Source: Nocardia aobensis NBRC 100429 (GTDB taxonomy: Bacteria > Actinomycetota > Actinomycetes > Mycobacteriales > Mycobacteriaceae). Taken from it: DNA of 55,639 nt. The position numbers were made by a program, and so were the translations under genes. Location: positions 1-55,639 of the forward strand of contig NZ_BAFQ01000090.1 in NCBI RefSeq assembly GCF_000308375.1, given 5' to 3'. Of the stretch, positions 10,124 to 19,714 are shown in pieces. The notes beneath the pieces are model-generated. The model ran no database searches, was not told where the DNA came from, and saw only the letters and a list, made by a program, of their open reading frames with translations. Each line of letters opens with the position of its first letter. The stretch's first letter is position 1.

Positions 10124-10156
10124 TCAGGCGCGACAGATCCCGTGCGGGACGCGCAT
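10124..10156 (-). CDS. Putative cis-acting leader peptide MRVPHGICRA
   Basis: An 11-codon reading frame (ATG 10156 to TGA 10124) encodes MRVPHGICRA. Short peptides of this kind, beginning MR and ending around a Cys codon followed by Arg-Ala or Arg-Pro, are common upstream of sulfur-uptake and cysteine operons in actinobacteria, where ribosome stalling at Cys codons under cysteine shortage is thought to relieve attenuation. A TACGGT box 7 bases upstream of the ATG suits a leaderless start; the GGTGG sequence nearby is a weak alternative ribosome site. It lies between the IclR gene and the binding-protein gene on the same strand. The regulatory role is inferred from sequence and position. Confidence 0.6.
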   Translation of the reverse strand: MRVPHGICRA

Positions 10157-10363
10157 GAGATCCACCGTACGGCGGCGCGTCAAGAGTCGGGAGACGTTCA
10201 TCGGATGCCTTCTCGGAAAGTGCTCGGACCGGCGATGCGGATCACAGCAACCTGCGTTGATCACATGGTGCGGCTGTCCGTGCTGGTGAGCAACGGTGTT
10301 TTCACAGTGTGGAAATCAGCGTGAGGATAATTCCGCAGCCGAAATGCGGGGCGCGCGAAGGGC

Positions 10364-11134
10364 TTACGAGGATGTGTCCGCGGCGTCGGGTTCGGCGTGC
10401 AGCAGCGGGCCGATCCGGTTCGCGATATGGCGCATCGGGGGCAGGATCGAGCGCATCAGGTCGGCGTCGAGGCGTGCGGACCGGGCCTGCACACAGAGCG
10501 CGCCGCGTACCTGCCGGCCACGGCCGACGATCGGCACCGCGACCGAACGGATCGGATCGTCGCTGTCGATCACCTCGACCGCGAATCCGGCGCGGCGCAC
10601 CCGGTCGAGATCGGCCGACGCCGGCGGATCGGATTCGTGGCGGCCGGCGTAGGTCTCGATCAGGCGGTCGCCGGGGGAGAACGCCAGCAGCGCGTGCCCG
10701 GCGGCGCTGGATCGCAACGGGCGTCGTGGCCGTGGAATCTGGTTGGGGCAGAACGAGACCGGGGGCCGCGCCTGGAAGACGGTCAGCGCGTCGCGCGAGT
10801 CGGGCACGCTGAGACTGACCGAGATGCGGATATTCGCCGCCAGCGCGTAGAGGTGCGGCGCTGCCGAATCGAGGCCGAGTCGCGTCAGCGCCGGCCGCGC
10901 CAGCGACGCGAGCCCGTGCCCGATGCGGTAGCGGTCGTTGGCATGGTCCTGTTCCAGCAGTCGCCCGCGGACGAGGGCCTGCAGCAGTCGGTGCGTGGTG
11001 CTGACGGGCAGACCCGTCTGCTGTGCCAGTTCGCTGACCGACAGCTCGGGGTCGTCGCCGTCGAAGCAGTTCAGGACCGCGATCGCACGATCGACGGCGC
11101 GAGCGCCCGAACGCGGTTCATCGGTGGCGGCCAT
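10364..11134 (-). CDS. IclR-family transcriptional regulator
   Basis: DNA-binding regulator of 256 residues. The N-terminal winged helix is clear (AVLNCFDGDDPELSVSELAQ, then TGLPVSTTHRLLQALVRGRLL), followed by the IclR effector domain with SSAAGHALLAF and the GRGRQVRGALCVQA segment. The ATG at 11134 is preceded by an excellent Shine-Dalgarno (AGGAGGATGT), so the longer in-frame extension was rejected. It is encoded upstream of, and in the same direction as, the sulfur-type importer, so it may regulate that operon, although the 207-base gap and the leader peptide suggest the operon has its own promoter. Confidence 0.88.
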   Translation of the reverse strand: MAATDEPRSGARAVDRAIAVLNCFDGDDPELSVSELAQQTGLPVSTTHRLLQALVRGRLLEQDHANDRYRIGHGLASLARPALTRLGLDSAAPHLYALAANIRISVSLSVPDSRDALTVFQARPPVSFCPNQIPRPRRPLRSSAAGHALLAFSPGDRLIETYAGRHESDPPASADLDRVRRAGFAVEVIDSDDPIRSVAVPIVGRGRQVRGALCVQARSARLDADLMRSILPPMRHIANRIGPLLHAEPDAADTSS

Positions 11135-11366
11135 ACATCCTCCTGCCGGGACCGAAAGTGATACAGGCACTCTGGTCCGGACGGGGACGCGACACAATGA
11201 TTGTGCGCAGCGAGAGCCGATCACTGTTCGGGCCGCCCTATTACGGCCGTCGATACTCCCGGCCGCCCATCATTACCGAGCGAGGACGAGCTTTATCTCG
11301 TTCCGGTACCGGCGACGATGCGCGCCGCGCAGGAATTCCGTTCCCACGCGGCGGGTGTGGTCATCG

Positions 11367-11798
11367 TCAGCTTTCCAATTCGCGGGACAGACCGGCGGTG
11401 ATCATGCTGAGAACCTGCCCGGCGACCGCGAGGTCGGCCGCCGGGACCGAACCGTAGACGCGGCCGAGCACCGCGCTCGTACGGGAGCGGATGTCCGCGA
11501 CGAGGTGAGCGCCCGACTCGGTGACCATGAGTTCACCGTCCGGCGCCTCGCGCATCAGATCACGCTCGGTGAGCCGCGTCGCGGCGGTCGCGACAACGGT
11601 GGGCGCCCAGGTCGTCTTCGCGGCGAGAGTGGCGATATGCCGCTCGCGGTCGACGGTGCCGCCTGCTGCCGCGGCCTGGCTGAGAGTGATCCACTGCGCC
11701 TCGTCGACGCCGGTACCGGCGAGGACTCGATGCAGAAGCGCGTTGTGATGCTTTTCGGCCTGGCCGATGACCGACGGATCGAGGGTGACGGGGGACAT
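11367..11798 (-). CDS. MarR-like winged-helix protein (hypothetical regulator)
   Basis: Protein of 143 residues with features of a small MarR-type regulator: helical N-terminus, ITLSQAAAAGGTVDRERHIATLAAKTTWAPTVV spaced like a helix-turn-helix, and MREAPDGELMVTESGAHL resembling the beta wing and start of the following helix. The start at 11798 has a good Shine-Dalgarno (CAGGAGT) 7 bases before ATG. It is divergent from the TetR-type gene at 11920, with 121 bases between them that probably hold both promoters. The target and ligand are unknown. The family call is moderate because the motifs are weak. Confidence 0.55.
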   Translation of the reverse strand: MSPVTLDPSVIGQAEKHHNALLHRVLAGTGVDEAQWITLSQAAAAGGTVDRERHIATLAAKTTWAPTVVATAATRLTERDLMREAPDGELMVTESGAHLVADIRSRTSAVLGRVYGSVPAADLAVAGQVLSMITAGLSRELES

Positions 11799-11919
11799 GG
11801 CGGACTCCTGACTACGAGACGATGCGCCAATTCTGACACTGAGTTCCATACGAGCGCAAGTCTCATTCGATTCTCAATTTCTTACGTGCCTGGGACCCGG
11901 GTTCGGATAGCATCTCGGC

Positions 11920-12549
11920 ATGCCCGATCCAGCATCCGACCGCACGCTGCCGCTGCGCGAGCGCAAACGGCTGCGCACCCGCCGCGCTCTGGCCGACGCC
12001 GCCCTGCGGCTGTTCACCGAACGCGGATTCGACGCGACGACACTCGACGAACTCGTGGACGAGGCCGAGGTGTCGCGCAGCACCTTCTTCCGCACCTACC
12101 CGGCCAAGGAGGCGGCCGCGATCGAGGCGGAGGCCGAATTGTGGTCCGCATATCTCGCGGCGCTGGTGAATCGTCCGCTGACCGGGGTGGTGCTGGACGG
12201 GATGCGAGAGACGCTGACCGCGGCCGTCGCCGATCTGGAACCGGAGTGGGATCGCCGATATGTCGCGACGCGCCGGCTCATCCGCACCACACCGGCGCTA
12301 CTGGCCTACGTCGAGTACCACCGCCACGGCGTGAAGGCCGATGCGGTCACGATCCTCGCCGACCGCCTGGAACTGCCCGCGGACGATCTGCGACTGCACA
12401 TCCTGGCCGAACTGGTGACCTCGGCGTGGAGCGTGGCCGGTCGGGAATGGGTCCGCGCCGACGGCCGCGGCGGCCGGGACGCGCTGACCGACAGAGTGCG
12501 CGAGGCCTTCGAGGCGGTTCCGGCCGGACTGGCACTGCGCGCGCGCTGA
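11920..12549 (+). CDS. TetR-family transcriptional regulator
   Basis: Regulator of 209 residues. The N-terminal DNA-binding domain is typical: RTRRALADAALRLFTERGFDATTLDELVDEAEVSRSTFFRTYPAKE contains the helix-turn-helix and the FF/Y-x-x-F ending, followed by an all-helical ligand domain. It is divergent from the MarR-like gene at 11367-11798, so the two may cross-regulate or share promoters. The gene converges on the VTT membrane protein 20 bases downstream. The ligand is unknown. Confidence 0.88.
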   Translation: MPDPASDRTLPLRERKRLRTRRALADAALRLFTERGFDATTLDELVDEAEVSRSTFFRTYPAKEAAAIEAEAELWSAYLAALVNRPLTGVVLDGMRETLTAAVADLEPEWDRRYVATRRLIRTTPALLAYVEYHRHGVKADAVTILADRLELPADDLRLHILAELVTSAWSVAGREWVRADGRGGRDALTDRVREAFEAVPAGLALRAR

Positions 12550-12570
12550 GCGGCCGCGGCGGTGTCGGGG

Positions 12571-13281
12571 TCAGTGCGGCGCCGGCTCCTCGGCCGCGTC
12601 GGTGGCGACGGCCGCGAATTGCTCTGCGCCCCAGCGGGCGTCGACGACCAGCCCGATCACGCCGATGGTGATGCACGCCCCCGACAGCACCAGCAGACCC
12701 GGGTTCGTCCGGCCGGTCAGCGCGTCGCCGAGGACGACGACGCCGATGGTGCCGGGAATGATGCCCACGAAGGTGGCCAGCAGATAGGGCATCATCCGCA
12801 CCGAGGACAGTCCGGCGCAGTAATTGATCACCGAGAACGGCACCGGTGCGATCAATCGCAGCGAGCCGACCGCGAGCCAGCCGCGCCGGGCCAGCCGCCG
12901 ATCCACCGCCCGCACCGCCGGATGGGTCAACCGCGCGGCGACCTGATCCCGATCCAGCGCCCGGACCAGCAGCAGAGCCAGCACGGCGCTGACCGTCGTC
13001 GCGGCGACCGCGAGGGTGATGCCGAGAATCGGCCCGAACAACAGTCCGGCGCTCAGTGTGAACACGGTGCGCGGAAACGGCGCCACCGTTACGAGCGCGT
13101 GGACGAGAAAGAACAGCAGCGGAAAGACCGGGCCGACCGAATCGGCCCAGTCCCGAATCTGTTGCGGGGCCGGATGCGGGGCCAGCAGGGCGACCGCGAC
13201 CAGGGCGGTTGCGAGGATCACCAGCATCACGACCCGTCGATTGCGCAGTAGTCGCAACGCCACATCCGTCGTCCTCGGCAC
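12571..13281 (-). CDS. TVP38/TMEM64 (VTT domain) membrane protein
   Basis: Integral membrane protein of 236 residues, related to DedA/TVP38 proteins that affect lipid distribution or transport. It has an N-terminal TM segment, then the VTT core: VAPFPRTVFTLSAGLLFGPILG (family G-x-LFG-x-x-x-G motif), LRLIAPVPFSVINYCAGLSSV (the R-hxP-hP-hxhhNhhaG motif), and YLLATFVGIIPGTI. The start is GTG at 13281; a TAACCT box 6 bases upstream and no Shine-Dalgarno suggest a leaderless message. It is transcribed away from mutA. Its precise activity is not known. Confidence 0.85.
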   Translation of the reverse strand: MPRTTDVALRLLRNRRVVMLVILATALVAVALLAPHPAPQQIRDWADSVGPVFPLLFFLVHALVTVAPFPRTVFTLSAGLLFGPILGITLAVAATTVSAVLALLLVRALDRDQVAARLTHPAVRAVDRRLARRGWLAVGSLRLIAPVPFSVINYCAGLSSVRMMPYLLATFVGIIPGTIGVVVLGDALTGRTNPGLLVLSGACITIGVIGLVVDARWGAEQFAAVATDAAEEPAPH

Positions 13282-13526
13282 CGCGACAGGTTACCGGTCG
13301 GTATGGCGAGGCTGTGCGAAGAGTATGCGAACACCGGGCTAGCATCGAATGAAGGTTGATGAATGATCGTTAACCGAACTGGTCGTCGACCTGCCGATAT
13401 CGCACGCCCGTCGCACTGTGAAGGGGTCACACAGGCGGTTGCGAAGGCGCTGCGAAGAGTTGGGTCCCAGCGTAGGTATCCGGTACGAGTGAAGTATCGG
13501 AGTCGAGTGGAAGAGGTACAGCAGCG

Positions 13527-15386
13527 ATGCCGATTGGTTCAGATCCGGGTGCGGACACCGTGCCCGGATACGCCGCATGGCGCAAGGGCGTGGCCGGAGT
13601 ACTGGCCAAATCCCGCAAGGTCGAGGCATCCGAACTCGGTGACGAGCCGGAGCGCCTGCTCGAGGTCACCAATTACGACGGAGTGACCGTCGCGCCGCTG
13701 TACACCCGTCGCGACGAACTGCCCGAACAACCGCTGCCGGGACAGTTCCCGTTCGTGCGCGGTAACGAGGGCACCCGGGACGTGCACCGCGGCTGGCATG
13801 TCAGCGCCCGCATCGGCGGAACGGATCCGGCCGCCGTGAACGAGGAGATTCTCGCCGTCCTGGAGAACGGCGTCAGCTCGGTCTGGCTCGGTGTGGGCGA
13901 TAACGGCGTCCCGGTGGCGGGACTGGCGGACACGCTGCGCGGTCTGCTGTTCGAGCTGGCTCCGCTGAGCCTGCGGGCGGGTGCGGACACTCCGGCCGCC
14001 GCCGCCGAGGTGCTGGCCCTGCTCGACGGCTACGAGGTGGCCGACCGCTCCGATATCCACGTCTTCCTCGGCGCGGCGCCGCTGACCAGCCGCTTCGCCG
14101 GACTGGCCGACACCGACCTCGACGCCGCGGTCGAGCTGGCACGCACCGCCGCCGGCCGCACCGAGACCGTCCGTGCGATCACGGTATCCGGCACGGTCTT
14201 CCACAACGCCGGCGCCTCCGACGCCCAGGAGATCGGCGCGGCCGTCGCCGCGGGCCTGGACTACCTGCGCGCACTCACCGACGCCGGCCTCGATATCGCC
14301 GACGCGCTGGATCAGGTGAGTTTCCAGCTGGCGGCGACCGACGATCAGTTCGAGACGATCGCGAAATTCCGTGCCGCCCGGCGGCTGTGGGCGCGGGTGG
14401 CGCACGAGGCGGGAGCGCCGGACTTCGGCAACGCGCCGCAGCACGCCGTCACCTCGGAGGCGATGCTGAGCCAGCGCGATCCGTGGGTGAACATGCTGCG
14501 CACCACCCTGGCCGCTTTCGGTGCCGGCGTGGGCGGCGCGGACCTGGTCACCGTTCTGCCGTTCGACGCGGCCCTGCCGGCCGGGGAACTCGGTGTGTCG
14601 CAAGCGTTCTCGGAACGCATGGCACGCAACACCCAGCTGCTGCTGCTCGAGGAGTCGCATCTCGGACATGTGCAGGACCCGGGCGCGGGTTCCTGGCATG
14701 TGGAGAGTCTCACCGCCGATGTGGCCGGTGCGGCGTGGGCGTTCATGCAGGAACTCGAACGCGCCGGCGGATACCTCGCCGCCCTGGAGTCCGGCCTGCT
14801 GGCCGAGCGCATCGCCGACACCCGGACCCGCCGCGAATCCGATATCGCCCACCGCCGCACCGCGGTCACCGGTGTCAACGAATTCCCGAACCTCGCCGAG
14901 GAACCGCTGTCCGAGGCCGCGCGTGCGACGAATGCGGTGGCGCGTTACGGCGCGGCCTTCGAGGCGCTGCGCAATCGTTCGGATGCCTACCTCGCCGCCC
15001 ACGGCCGCCGCCCGCGTGCGCTGCTGGTGCCGCTGGGCCCGGTCGCCGAGCACAACGTGCGCGTGACCTTCACCGCGAATGTGCTTGCCTCGGGTGGCAT
15101 CGAAACGGTGAACCCGGGAGCGCTGGAGACGTCCGCGATCGGCTCGGCCGCAGCGGAATCCGGAGCGACGATGGCGGTGCTGTGCGGCAGCGACGCCCGC
15201 TACGGCACCGAGGCCGCGGCCGCCGTGCAGCAGTTGCGCGCCGCCGGCGTGACGACGGTACTGCTGGCCGGACCGGAGAAGGCGGTGGCCGAGGTGAGCG
15301 GCACACAGCGGCCGGACGGATTCCTCACGGCCCGCATGGACGCGGTGGCGACCCTGTCCGGCCTGCTGGAGAAGCTGGGAGCGTAA
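13527..15386 (+). CDS. mutA: Methylmalonyl-CoA mutase small (beta) subunit
   Basis: Non-catalytic partner of the B12-dependent mutase that interconverts methylmalonyl-CoA and succinyl-CoA in propionate, odd-chain fatty acid and cholesterol side-chain metabolism. The 619 residues match the usual small-subunit length. The barrel-type region includes [20 protein letters not shown] and [26 protein letters not shown], the counterpart of the large-subunit [11 protein letters not shown] segment. The C-terminal B12-like domain lacks the cobalt-ligand DxHxxG motif, as expected. The stop overlaps the mutB start (TAATG). The 245-base upstream region holds the operon promoter; no cobalamin riboswitch was found. 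Confidence 0.95.
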   Translation: MPIGSDPGADTVPGYAAWRKGVAGVLAKSRKVEASELGDEPERLLEVTNYDGVTVAPLYTRRDELPEQPLPGQFPFVRGNEGTRDVHRGWHVSARIGGTDPAAVNEEILAVLENGVSSVWLGVGDNGVPVAGLADTLRGLLFELAPLSLRAGADTPAAAAEVLALLDGYEVADRSDIHVFLGAAPLTSRFAGLADTDLDAAVELARTAAGRTETVRAITVSGTVFHNAGASDAQEIGAAVAAGLDYLRALTDAGLDIADALDQVSFQLAATDDQFETIAKFRAARRLWARVAHEAGAPDFGNAPQHAVTSEAMLSQRDPWVNMLRTTLAAFGAGVGGADLVTVLPFDAALPAGELGVSQAFSERMARNTQLLLLEESHLGHVQDPGAGSWHVESLTADVAGAAWAFMQELERAGGYLAALESGLLAERIADTRTRRESDIAHRRTAVTGVNEFPNLAEEPLSEAARATNAVARYGAAFEALRNRSDAYLAAHGRRPRALLVPLGPVAEHNVRVTFTANVLASGGIETVNPGALETSAIGSAAAESGATMAVLCGSDARYGTEAAAAVQQLRAAGVTTVLLAGPEKAVAEVSGTQRPDGFLTARMDAVATLSGLLEKLGA

Positions 15387-17647
15387 TGACTACTCGAGAT
15401 GTGAACCACGTGATCGGCAGCTTCGCCGAGGTACCGCTGGGTGAACCGACGGTCGGGCGCAGCGGTGGCGGCGACTTCGAGGCGTTCGTCGCCGAATCGG
15501 CCGCCGCCAACGGCTATGCGCCCGAACAACTGGTCTGGGCGACCCCCGAAGGTATCGACGTCGCGCCGGTGTACACCAAGGCAGACCGCGATGCCGTTGT
15601 CGCCGAAGGCTATCCGCTCGACAGCGTGCCCGGCGTGGCGCCGTTCGTGCGCGGCCCGTACCCGACCATGTACGTGAATCAGCCGTGGACCATCCGCCAG
15701 TACGCGGGTTTCTCCACCGCCGCCGATTCCAACGCCTTCTACCGCCGCAACCTGGCCGCGGGCCAGAAGGGTCTGTCGGTCGCCTTCGACCTGGCCACCC
15801 ACCGCGGCTACGACTCCGATCACCCGCGCGTCACCGGTGACGTCGGTATGGCCGGTGTCGCCATCGACTCCATCCTGGACATGCGGGAACTGTTCGATCA
15901 GATTCCGCTGGACCAGGTGTCGGTCTCGATGACCATGAACGGCGCGGTGCTGCCGATCCTGGCGCTCTACGTCGTCGCCGCCGAGGAACAGGGCGTCAAG
16001 CCCGAACAGCTGGCCGGAACCATTCAGAACGACATTCTGAAGGAGTTCATGGTCCGCAACACCTACATCTATCCGCCCAAGCCCTCGATGCGGATCATCT
16101 CCGACATCTTCGCCTACACCTCCGCGAAGATGCCGAAGTTCAACTCGATCTCCATCTCCGGCTACCACATCCAGGAAGCCGGGGCCACCGCCGATCTGGA
16201 ACTGGCCTACACCCTGGCCGACGGTGTCGAATACATCCGCGCCGGCCTGGACGCGGGGATGGAGATCGATCAGTTCGCGCCGCGGCTGTCGTTCTTCTGG
16301 GCCATCGGCATGAACTTCTTCATGGAGGTCGCCAAGCTGCGCGCGGGCCGGCTGCTGTGGAGCGAGCTGGTGTCGAAGTTCGAGCCCAAGAGCCAGAAGT
16401 CGCTGTCGCTGCGCACCCACTCGCAGACCTCGGGCTGGTCGCTGACCGCGCAGGACGTGTTCAACAACGTCGCGCGCACCTGTGTCGAGGCGATGGCCGC
16501 GACCCAGGGCCACACCCAGTCGCTGCACACCAACGCCCTCGACGAGGCGCTGGCGCTGCCCACCGACTTCTCCGCCCGCATCGCCCGCAACACTCAGCTG
16601 CTGCTGCAGCAGGAGTCGGGGACCACGCGCCCGATCGACCCGTGGGGCGGCTCCTACTATGTGGAGTGGCTGACCCACCAGCTCGCCGAGCGGGCCCGGG
16701 CCCACATCGCCGAGGTCGAGGCGCACGGCGGTATGGCGCAGGCGATTTCGGAGGGCATCCCGAAGCTGCGCATCGAGGAGGCCGCGGCCCGCACCCAGGC
16801 ACGCATCGACACCGGCGCGCAGCCGGTGATCGGCGTCAACAAGTACCAGGTGACCGAGGACCAGGAGATCGAGGTCCTCAAGGTCGAGAACTCGCGCGTG
16901 CGCGCCGAGCAGAACGAGAAACTGCGCCGCCTGCGCGCCGAGCGCGACAGCGCCGAGGTCGAGCGGGCGCTGGCCGAATTGACCAGGGCCGCAGGATCTT
17001 CCGAAGGCGGGATGGGCAACAACCTGCTCGCCCTGGCCATCGACGCCGCCCGCGCCAAGGCCACCGTCGGCGAGATCTCCGACGCGCTGGAGAAGGTGTA
17101 CGGTCGCCACCAGGCCGAGATCCGCACACTGTCGGGCGTCTACCGAGAGGAGGCCGGCAAGGTGACCAACATCAGCAGGGCCATCGAGCTGGTCGAGGAA
17201 TTCGCCGAGGCCGAGGGCCGCCGCCCCCGCATCCTCGTCGCCAAGATGGGCCAGGACGGGCACGACCGCGGTCAGAAGGTGATCGCGACCGCCTTCGCCG
17301 ACCTCGGCATGGACGTCGATGTGGGCCCGCTGTTCCAGACCCCGGAAGAGGTGGCCCAGCAGGCGGCCGACAACGACGTGCACATCGTCGGTGTCTCCTC
17401 GCTGGCGGCCGGTCACCTCACGCTGGTGCCCGCTCTACGGCAGGCACTGGCCGATGTCGGACGCCCCGACATCATGGTCATCGTCGGCGGTGTGATCCCG
17501 CCCGGTGATTTCGACGAGCTGTATGCCGCCGGCGCCGCGGCGATCTTCCCGCCGGGCACCGTGATCGCCGACGCCGCGATCGGGCTACTGCAGAAGCTGG
17601 CGGCCGAACTCGGCCACGAGATCGGCGGACAAGCCGAGGCGGAATGA
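15386..17647 (+). CDS. mutB: Methylmalonyl-CoA mutase large (alpha) subunit
   Basis: Catalytic, adenosylcobalamin-binding subunit of 753 residues. The substrate barrel has [20 protein letters not shown] (Tyr in the active site), [20 protein letters not shown] and [17 protein letters not shown] with the catalytic His. The C-terminal B12 domain is complete: QDGHDRGQK carries the cobalt-ligating His, followed by the Ser-containing SSLAAGH and GGVIPPGD. The frame is open nearly 1 kb upstream, but that part lies within mutA; ATG 15386 coincides with the mutA stop and gives the standard N-terminus. It is coupled to meaB downstream by an ATGA overlap. Confidence 0.97.
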   Translation: MTTRDVNHVIGSFAEVPLGEPTVGRSGGGDFEAFVAESAAANGYAPEQLVWATPEGIDVAPVYTKADRDAVVAEGYPLDSVPGVAPFVRGPYPTMYVNQPWTIRQYAGFSTAADSNAFYRRNLAAGQKGLSVAFDLATHRGYDSDHPRVTGDVGMAGVAIDSILDMRELFDQIPLDQVSVSMTMNGAVLPILALYVVAAEEQGVKPEQLAGTIQNDILKEFMVRNTYIYPPKPSMRIISDIFAYTSAKMPKFNSISISGYHIQEAGATADLELAYTLADGVEYIRAGLDAGMEIDQFAPRLSFFWAIGMNFFMEVAKLRAGRLLWSELVSKFEPKSQKSLSLRTHSQTSGWSLTAQDVFNNVARTCVEAMAATQGHTQSLHTNALDEALALPTDFSARIARNTQLLLQQESGTTRPIDPWGGSYYVEWLTHQLAERARAHIAEVEAHGGMAQAISEGIPKLRIEEAAARTQARIDTGAQPVIGVNKYQVTEDQEIEVLKVENSRVRAEQNEKLRRLRAERDSAEVERALAELTRAAGSSEGGMGNNLLALAIDAARAKATVGEISDALEKVYGRHQAEIRTLSGVYREEAGKVTNISRAIELVEEFAEAEGRRPRILVAKMGQDGHDRGQKVIATAFADLGMDVDVGPLFQTPEEVAQQAADNDVHIVGVSSLAAGHLTLVPALRQALADVGRPDIMVIVGGVIPPGDFDELYAAGAAAIFPPGTVIADAAIGLLQKLAAELGHEIGGQAEAE

Positions 17648-18789
17648 GCGACGCCGACCGGACTCCGGCGGGCGATGCGCCCGCCGGGGCCGGGCTGCCC
17701 GCCGACGCGGAGTTGCCCGGAACCCAGGCCCTGTCCACCGCCCGCGGCCTGCCCCCGGCGCTGCGCGTGGACGGACCGCAGTCGCAGGGCGGCGGGCGAC
17801 GCCGGACCATCGATGTGGCGGAACTGGCAGGTGCGATCCGCGACAATCAGCGCGCCGCGCTCGCCCGCGCGATCACCCTGGTCGAATCCACCCGCGCCGA
17901 TCACCGCGAGGCGGCGCAGCGCCTGCTGCTCGAGCTGACGGCCGAAGGTGGCGCCGTCGAATCCAATCGCGTCGGTATCACCGGCGTTCCGGGCGTGGGC
18001 AAGTCGACGTTCATCGACGCGCTCGGAATGTATCTGATCGGCCAGGGACATCGGGTCGCGGTGCTGGCGGTGGATCCGTCCTCGACCCGCACCGGTGGAT
18101 CGATTCTGGGCGACAAGACCCGCATGGCGCGGCTGTCGGTCGAGCGCGAGGCGTTCATCCGCCCGTCGCCGACCGCGGGCACACTGGGCGGTGTCGCCAA
18201 GGCGACCCGCGAAACCATCGTGCTGCTCGAGGCCGCCGGTTACGACGTGATCCTGGTGGAGACGGTGGGTGTGGGCCAGTCCGAGGTGACCGTCGCCAAT
18301 ATGGTCGACGTGTTCTGCTTCCTCACCCTGGCCCGCACCGGAGATCAGTTGCAGGGCATCAAGAAGGGTGTGCTGGAGCTGGCCGACCTGGTCGCGGTCA
18401 ACAAGGCCGACGGCCGCCACGAGGTGGAGGCGCGGGCGGCCGCGCGCGAACTGCAGGGCGCGATGCGGCTGATCCATCCGCGCGAATCCCTGTGGCGCCC
18501 ACCGGTTCTCACCATGAGCGGGCTGAACGGCACCGGTCTGGACACCTTCTGGGATACGGTTCTCGAACACCGGCGGGTGCTCACCGAGGCGGGGGAGTTC
18601 GCGGAGAAGCGCCGCCGCCAGCAGGTCGACTGGACCTGGACCATGGTGCACGATCAGCTGCTGCGCCGGCTGGCAGACAGTCCCGGCGTGAAAGCGATTC
18701 GCGCGCAGGTGGAAAAGCAGATCCGCGACGGCTCGCTGACCCCGGCCCTGGCGGCCGAGGAACTGCTGCGCGCCTTCGACGAGAAATAG
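17644..18789 (+). CDS. meaB: MeaB/ArgK-type GTPase, methylmalonyl-CoA mutase chaperone
   Basis: G3E-family P-loop GTPase of 381 residues that gates cofactor loading and protects or reactivates the mutase. Motifs: Walker [10 protein letters not shown] (about residues 115-123), [29 protein letters not shown] (G3-like switch), and NKADG (base specificity). A proline- and alanine-rich N-terminal extension of about 45 residues precedes the conserved domain. Overlap with mutB (ATGA) and position in the mutAB operon support the assignment. The older name arginine kinase (ArgK) is a historical misannotation of this family. Confidence 0.95.
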   Translation: MSDADRTPAGDAPAGAGLPADAELPGTQALSTARGLPPALRVDGPQSQGGGRRRTIDVAELAGAIRDNQRAALARAITLVESTRADHREAAQRLLLELTAEGGAVESNRVGITGVPGVGKSTFIDALGMYLIGQGHRVAVLAVDPSSTRTGGSILGDKTRMARLSVEREAFIRPSPTAGTLGGVAKATRETIVLLEAAGYDVILVETVGVGQSEVTVANMVDVFCFLTLARTGDQLQGIKKGVLELADLVAVNKADGRHEVEARAAARELQGAMRLIHPRESLWRPPVLTMSGLNGTGLDTFWDTVLEHRRVLTEAGEFAEKRRRQQVDWTWTMVHDQLLRRLADSPGVKAIRAQVEKQIRDGSLTPALAAEELLRAFDEK

Positions 18790-18794
18790 CGGCC

Positions 18795-18823
18795 GTCCGG
18801 GCGACGAGTATTCGTCCCCGGAC
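18795..18823. terminator. Hairpin terminator between meaB and the amidohydrolase gene
   Basis: GTCCGGGCGACGA (18795-18807) pairs with TCGTCCCCGGAC (18812-18823) with one bulged base. It lies in the 37-base gap between convergent genes and probably serves both. Confidence 0.65.
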
Positions 18824-18826
18824 AGC

Positions 18827-19714
18827 TCACCTCACCCGGAACAGCCGCGCCGCGTTGCCGTAGCAGACCGCGCGCAACCAGTCCGCACCCAGATCGAGCC
18901 GTTCGAGCGCTTCCAGCGCATGAACGTAGGAGTACGGGATGTTCGGGAAGTCGCTGCCGAACAGAATGCGCTCACCCAGGTCCGCCAAGCGGGCGTACTC
19001 GGTGCGCGGGAACGGGTTTCGTTCCTCGATGAAATCGGTGAACGACATCGTGGTGTCGAGGTGCACGTTGTCGTAGCGCTCGGCGAGGTCGAGAAACGGC
19101 GAGTATTCCGGGACACCCATGTGGGCGACGATCAGGGTCAGTCGCGGAAACCGGTGCAGCAGTGCCGCGATCGGCTCCGGTCCGGTGAAAGTCCCCGGCG
19201 CCGGGCCCGAACCGCAGTGGATCAGCACCGGAATCCCGGCCTCGGACAGCAGCCCCCACACCTCGGTCAGCAACGGATCGCCCGGATGGTAGTCGCCGAC
19301 CTGGATATGCGATTTGAAGATCCGCGCTCCGGATTCGACCGCCGCGCTCACATAACTTCCGGCGCCGTGTTCGGGATAGAACGTGGCGGTGTGCAAGCAG
19401 TCCGGGGTGCGGGCCGCGAAGTCGGCGGCCCATTCGTTCAGCCACGCCGCCATATCGGGCTTGTGTGGATACACCAGCGAGGTGAACGCCCGCACCCCGA
19501 AGCCGCGCAGCGTATCCAGGCGCTCCTGCTCGTCGTCGCGATAGGCGATCGGCCACGGTCGCCCGATCAGCGGGCCCGCGGAATCGAAATACGCCCACAC
19601 CTTGCGCAGCACCCGGTCCGGCATGAAATGGGTGTGCACGTCGATGATTCCGGGCAGCTCCGCCCGGCTCAGGAATCGCGCGACCGCTGCCCGGTCCCCG
19701 TCGTCGACCGTCAC
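18827..19714 (-). CDS. Amidohydrolase 2 (metal-dependent hydrolase) family protein
   Basis: TIM-barrel metal-dependent hydrolase of 295 residues, in the family that includes ACMSD/gamma-resorcylate decarboxylase-like enzymes. Metal-binding landmarks are IDVHTHF near the N-terminus, FKSHIQVGDY and VLIHCGSGP in the middle, LIVAHMG, and FGSDFPNIPYS near the C-terminus. GTG at 19714 was chosen: AGGAGG lies 4 bases upstream and the start overlaps the previous stop as GTGA. It is coupled to the nucleoside hydrolase gene, suggesting a shared catabolic role, perhaps in breakdown of a ring or base. The substrate is unknown. Confidence 0.8.
   Translation of the reverse strand: MTVDDGDRAAVARFLSRAELPGIIDVHTHFMPDRVLRKVWAYFDSAGPLIGRPWPIAYRDDEQERLDTLRGFGVRAFTSLVYPHKPDMAAWLNEWAADFAARTPDCLHTATFYPEHGAGSYVSAAVESGARIFKSHIQVGDYHPGDPLLTEVWGLLSEAGIPVLIHCGSGPAPGTFTGPEPIAALLHRFPRLTLIVAHMGVPEYSPFLDLAERYDNVHLDTTMSFTDFIEERNPFPRTEYARLADLGERILFGSDFPNIPYSYVHALEALERLDLGADWLRAVCYGNAARLFRVR

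Noticed and set aside
10008..10363. SAM riboswitch before the sulfur importer
   Set aside because: No SAM-I or SAM-IV core sequence is visible on the minus strand; the leader peptide is the better-supported control element.
13282..13526. Cobalamin riboswitch before mutA
   Set aside because: The region is short and I could not find the conserved B12-box core or suitable stems.
14387..15385. Upstream extension of the mutB frame
   Set aside because: It lies wholly within mutA in another frame and encodes Arg-rich nonsense; the true mutB start coincides with the mutA stop.
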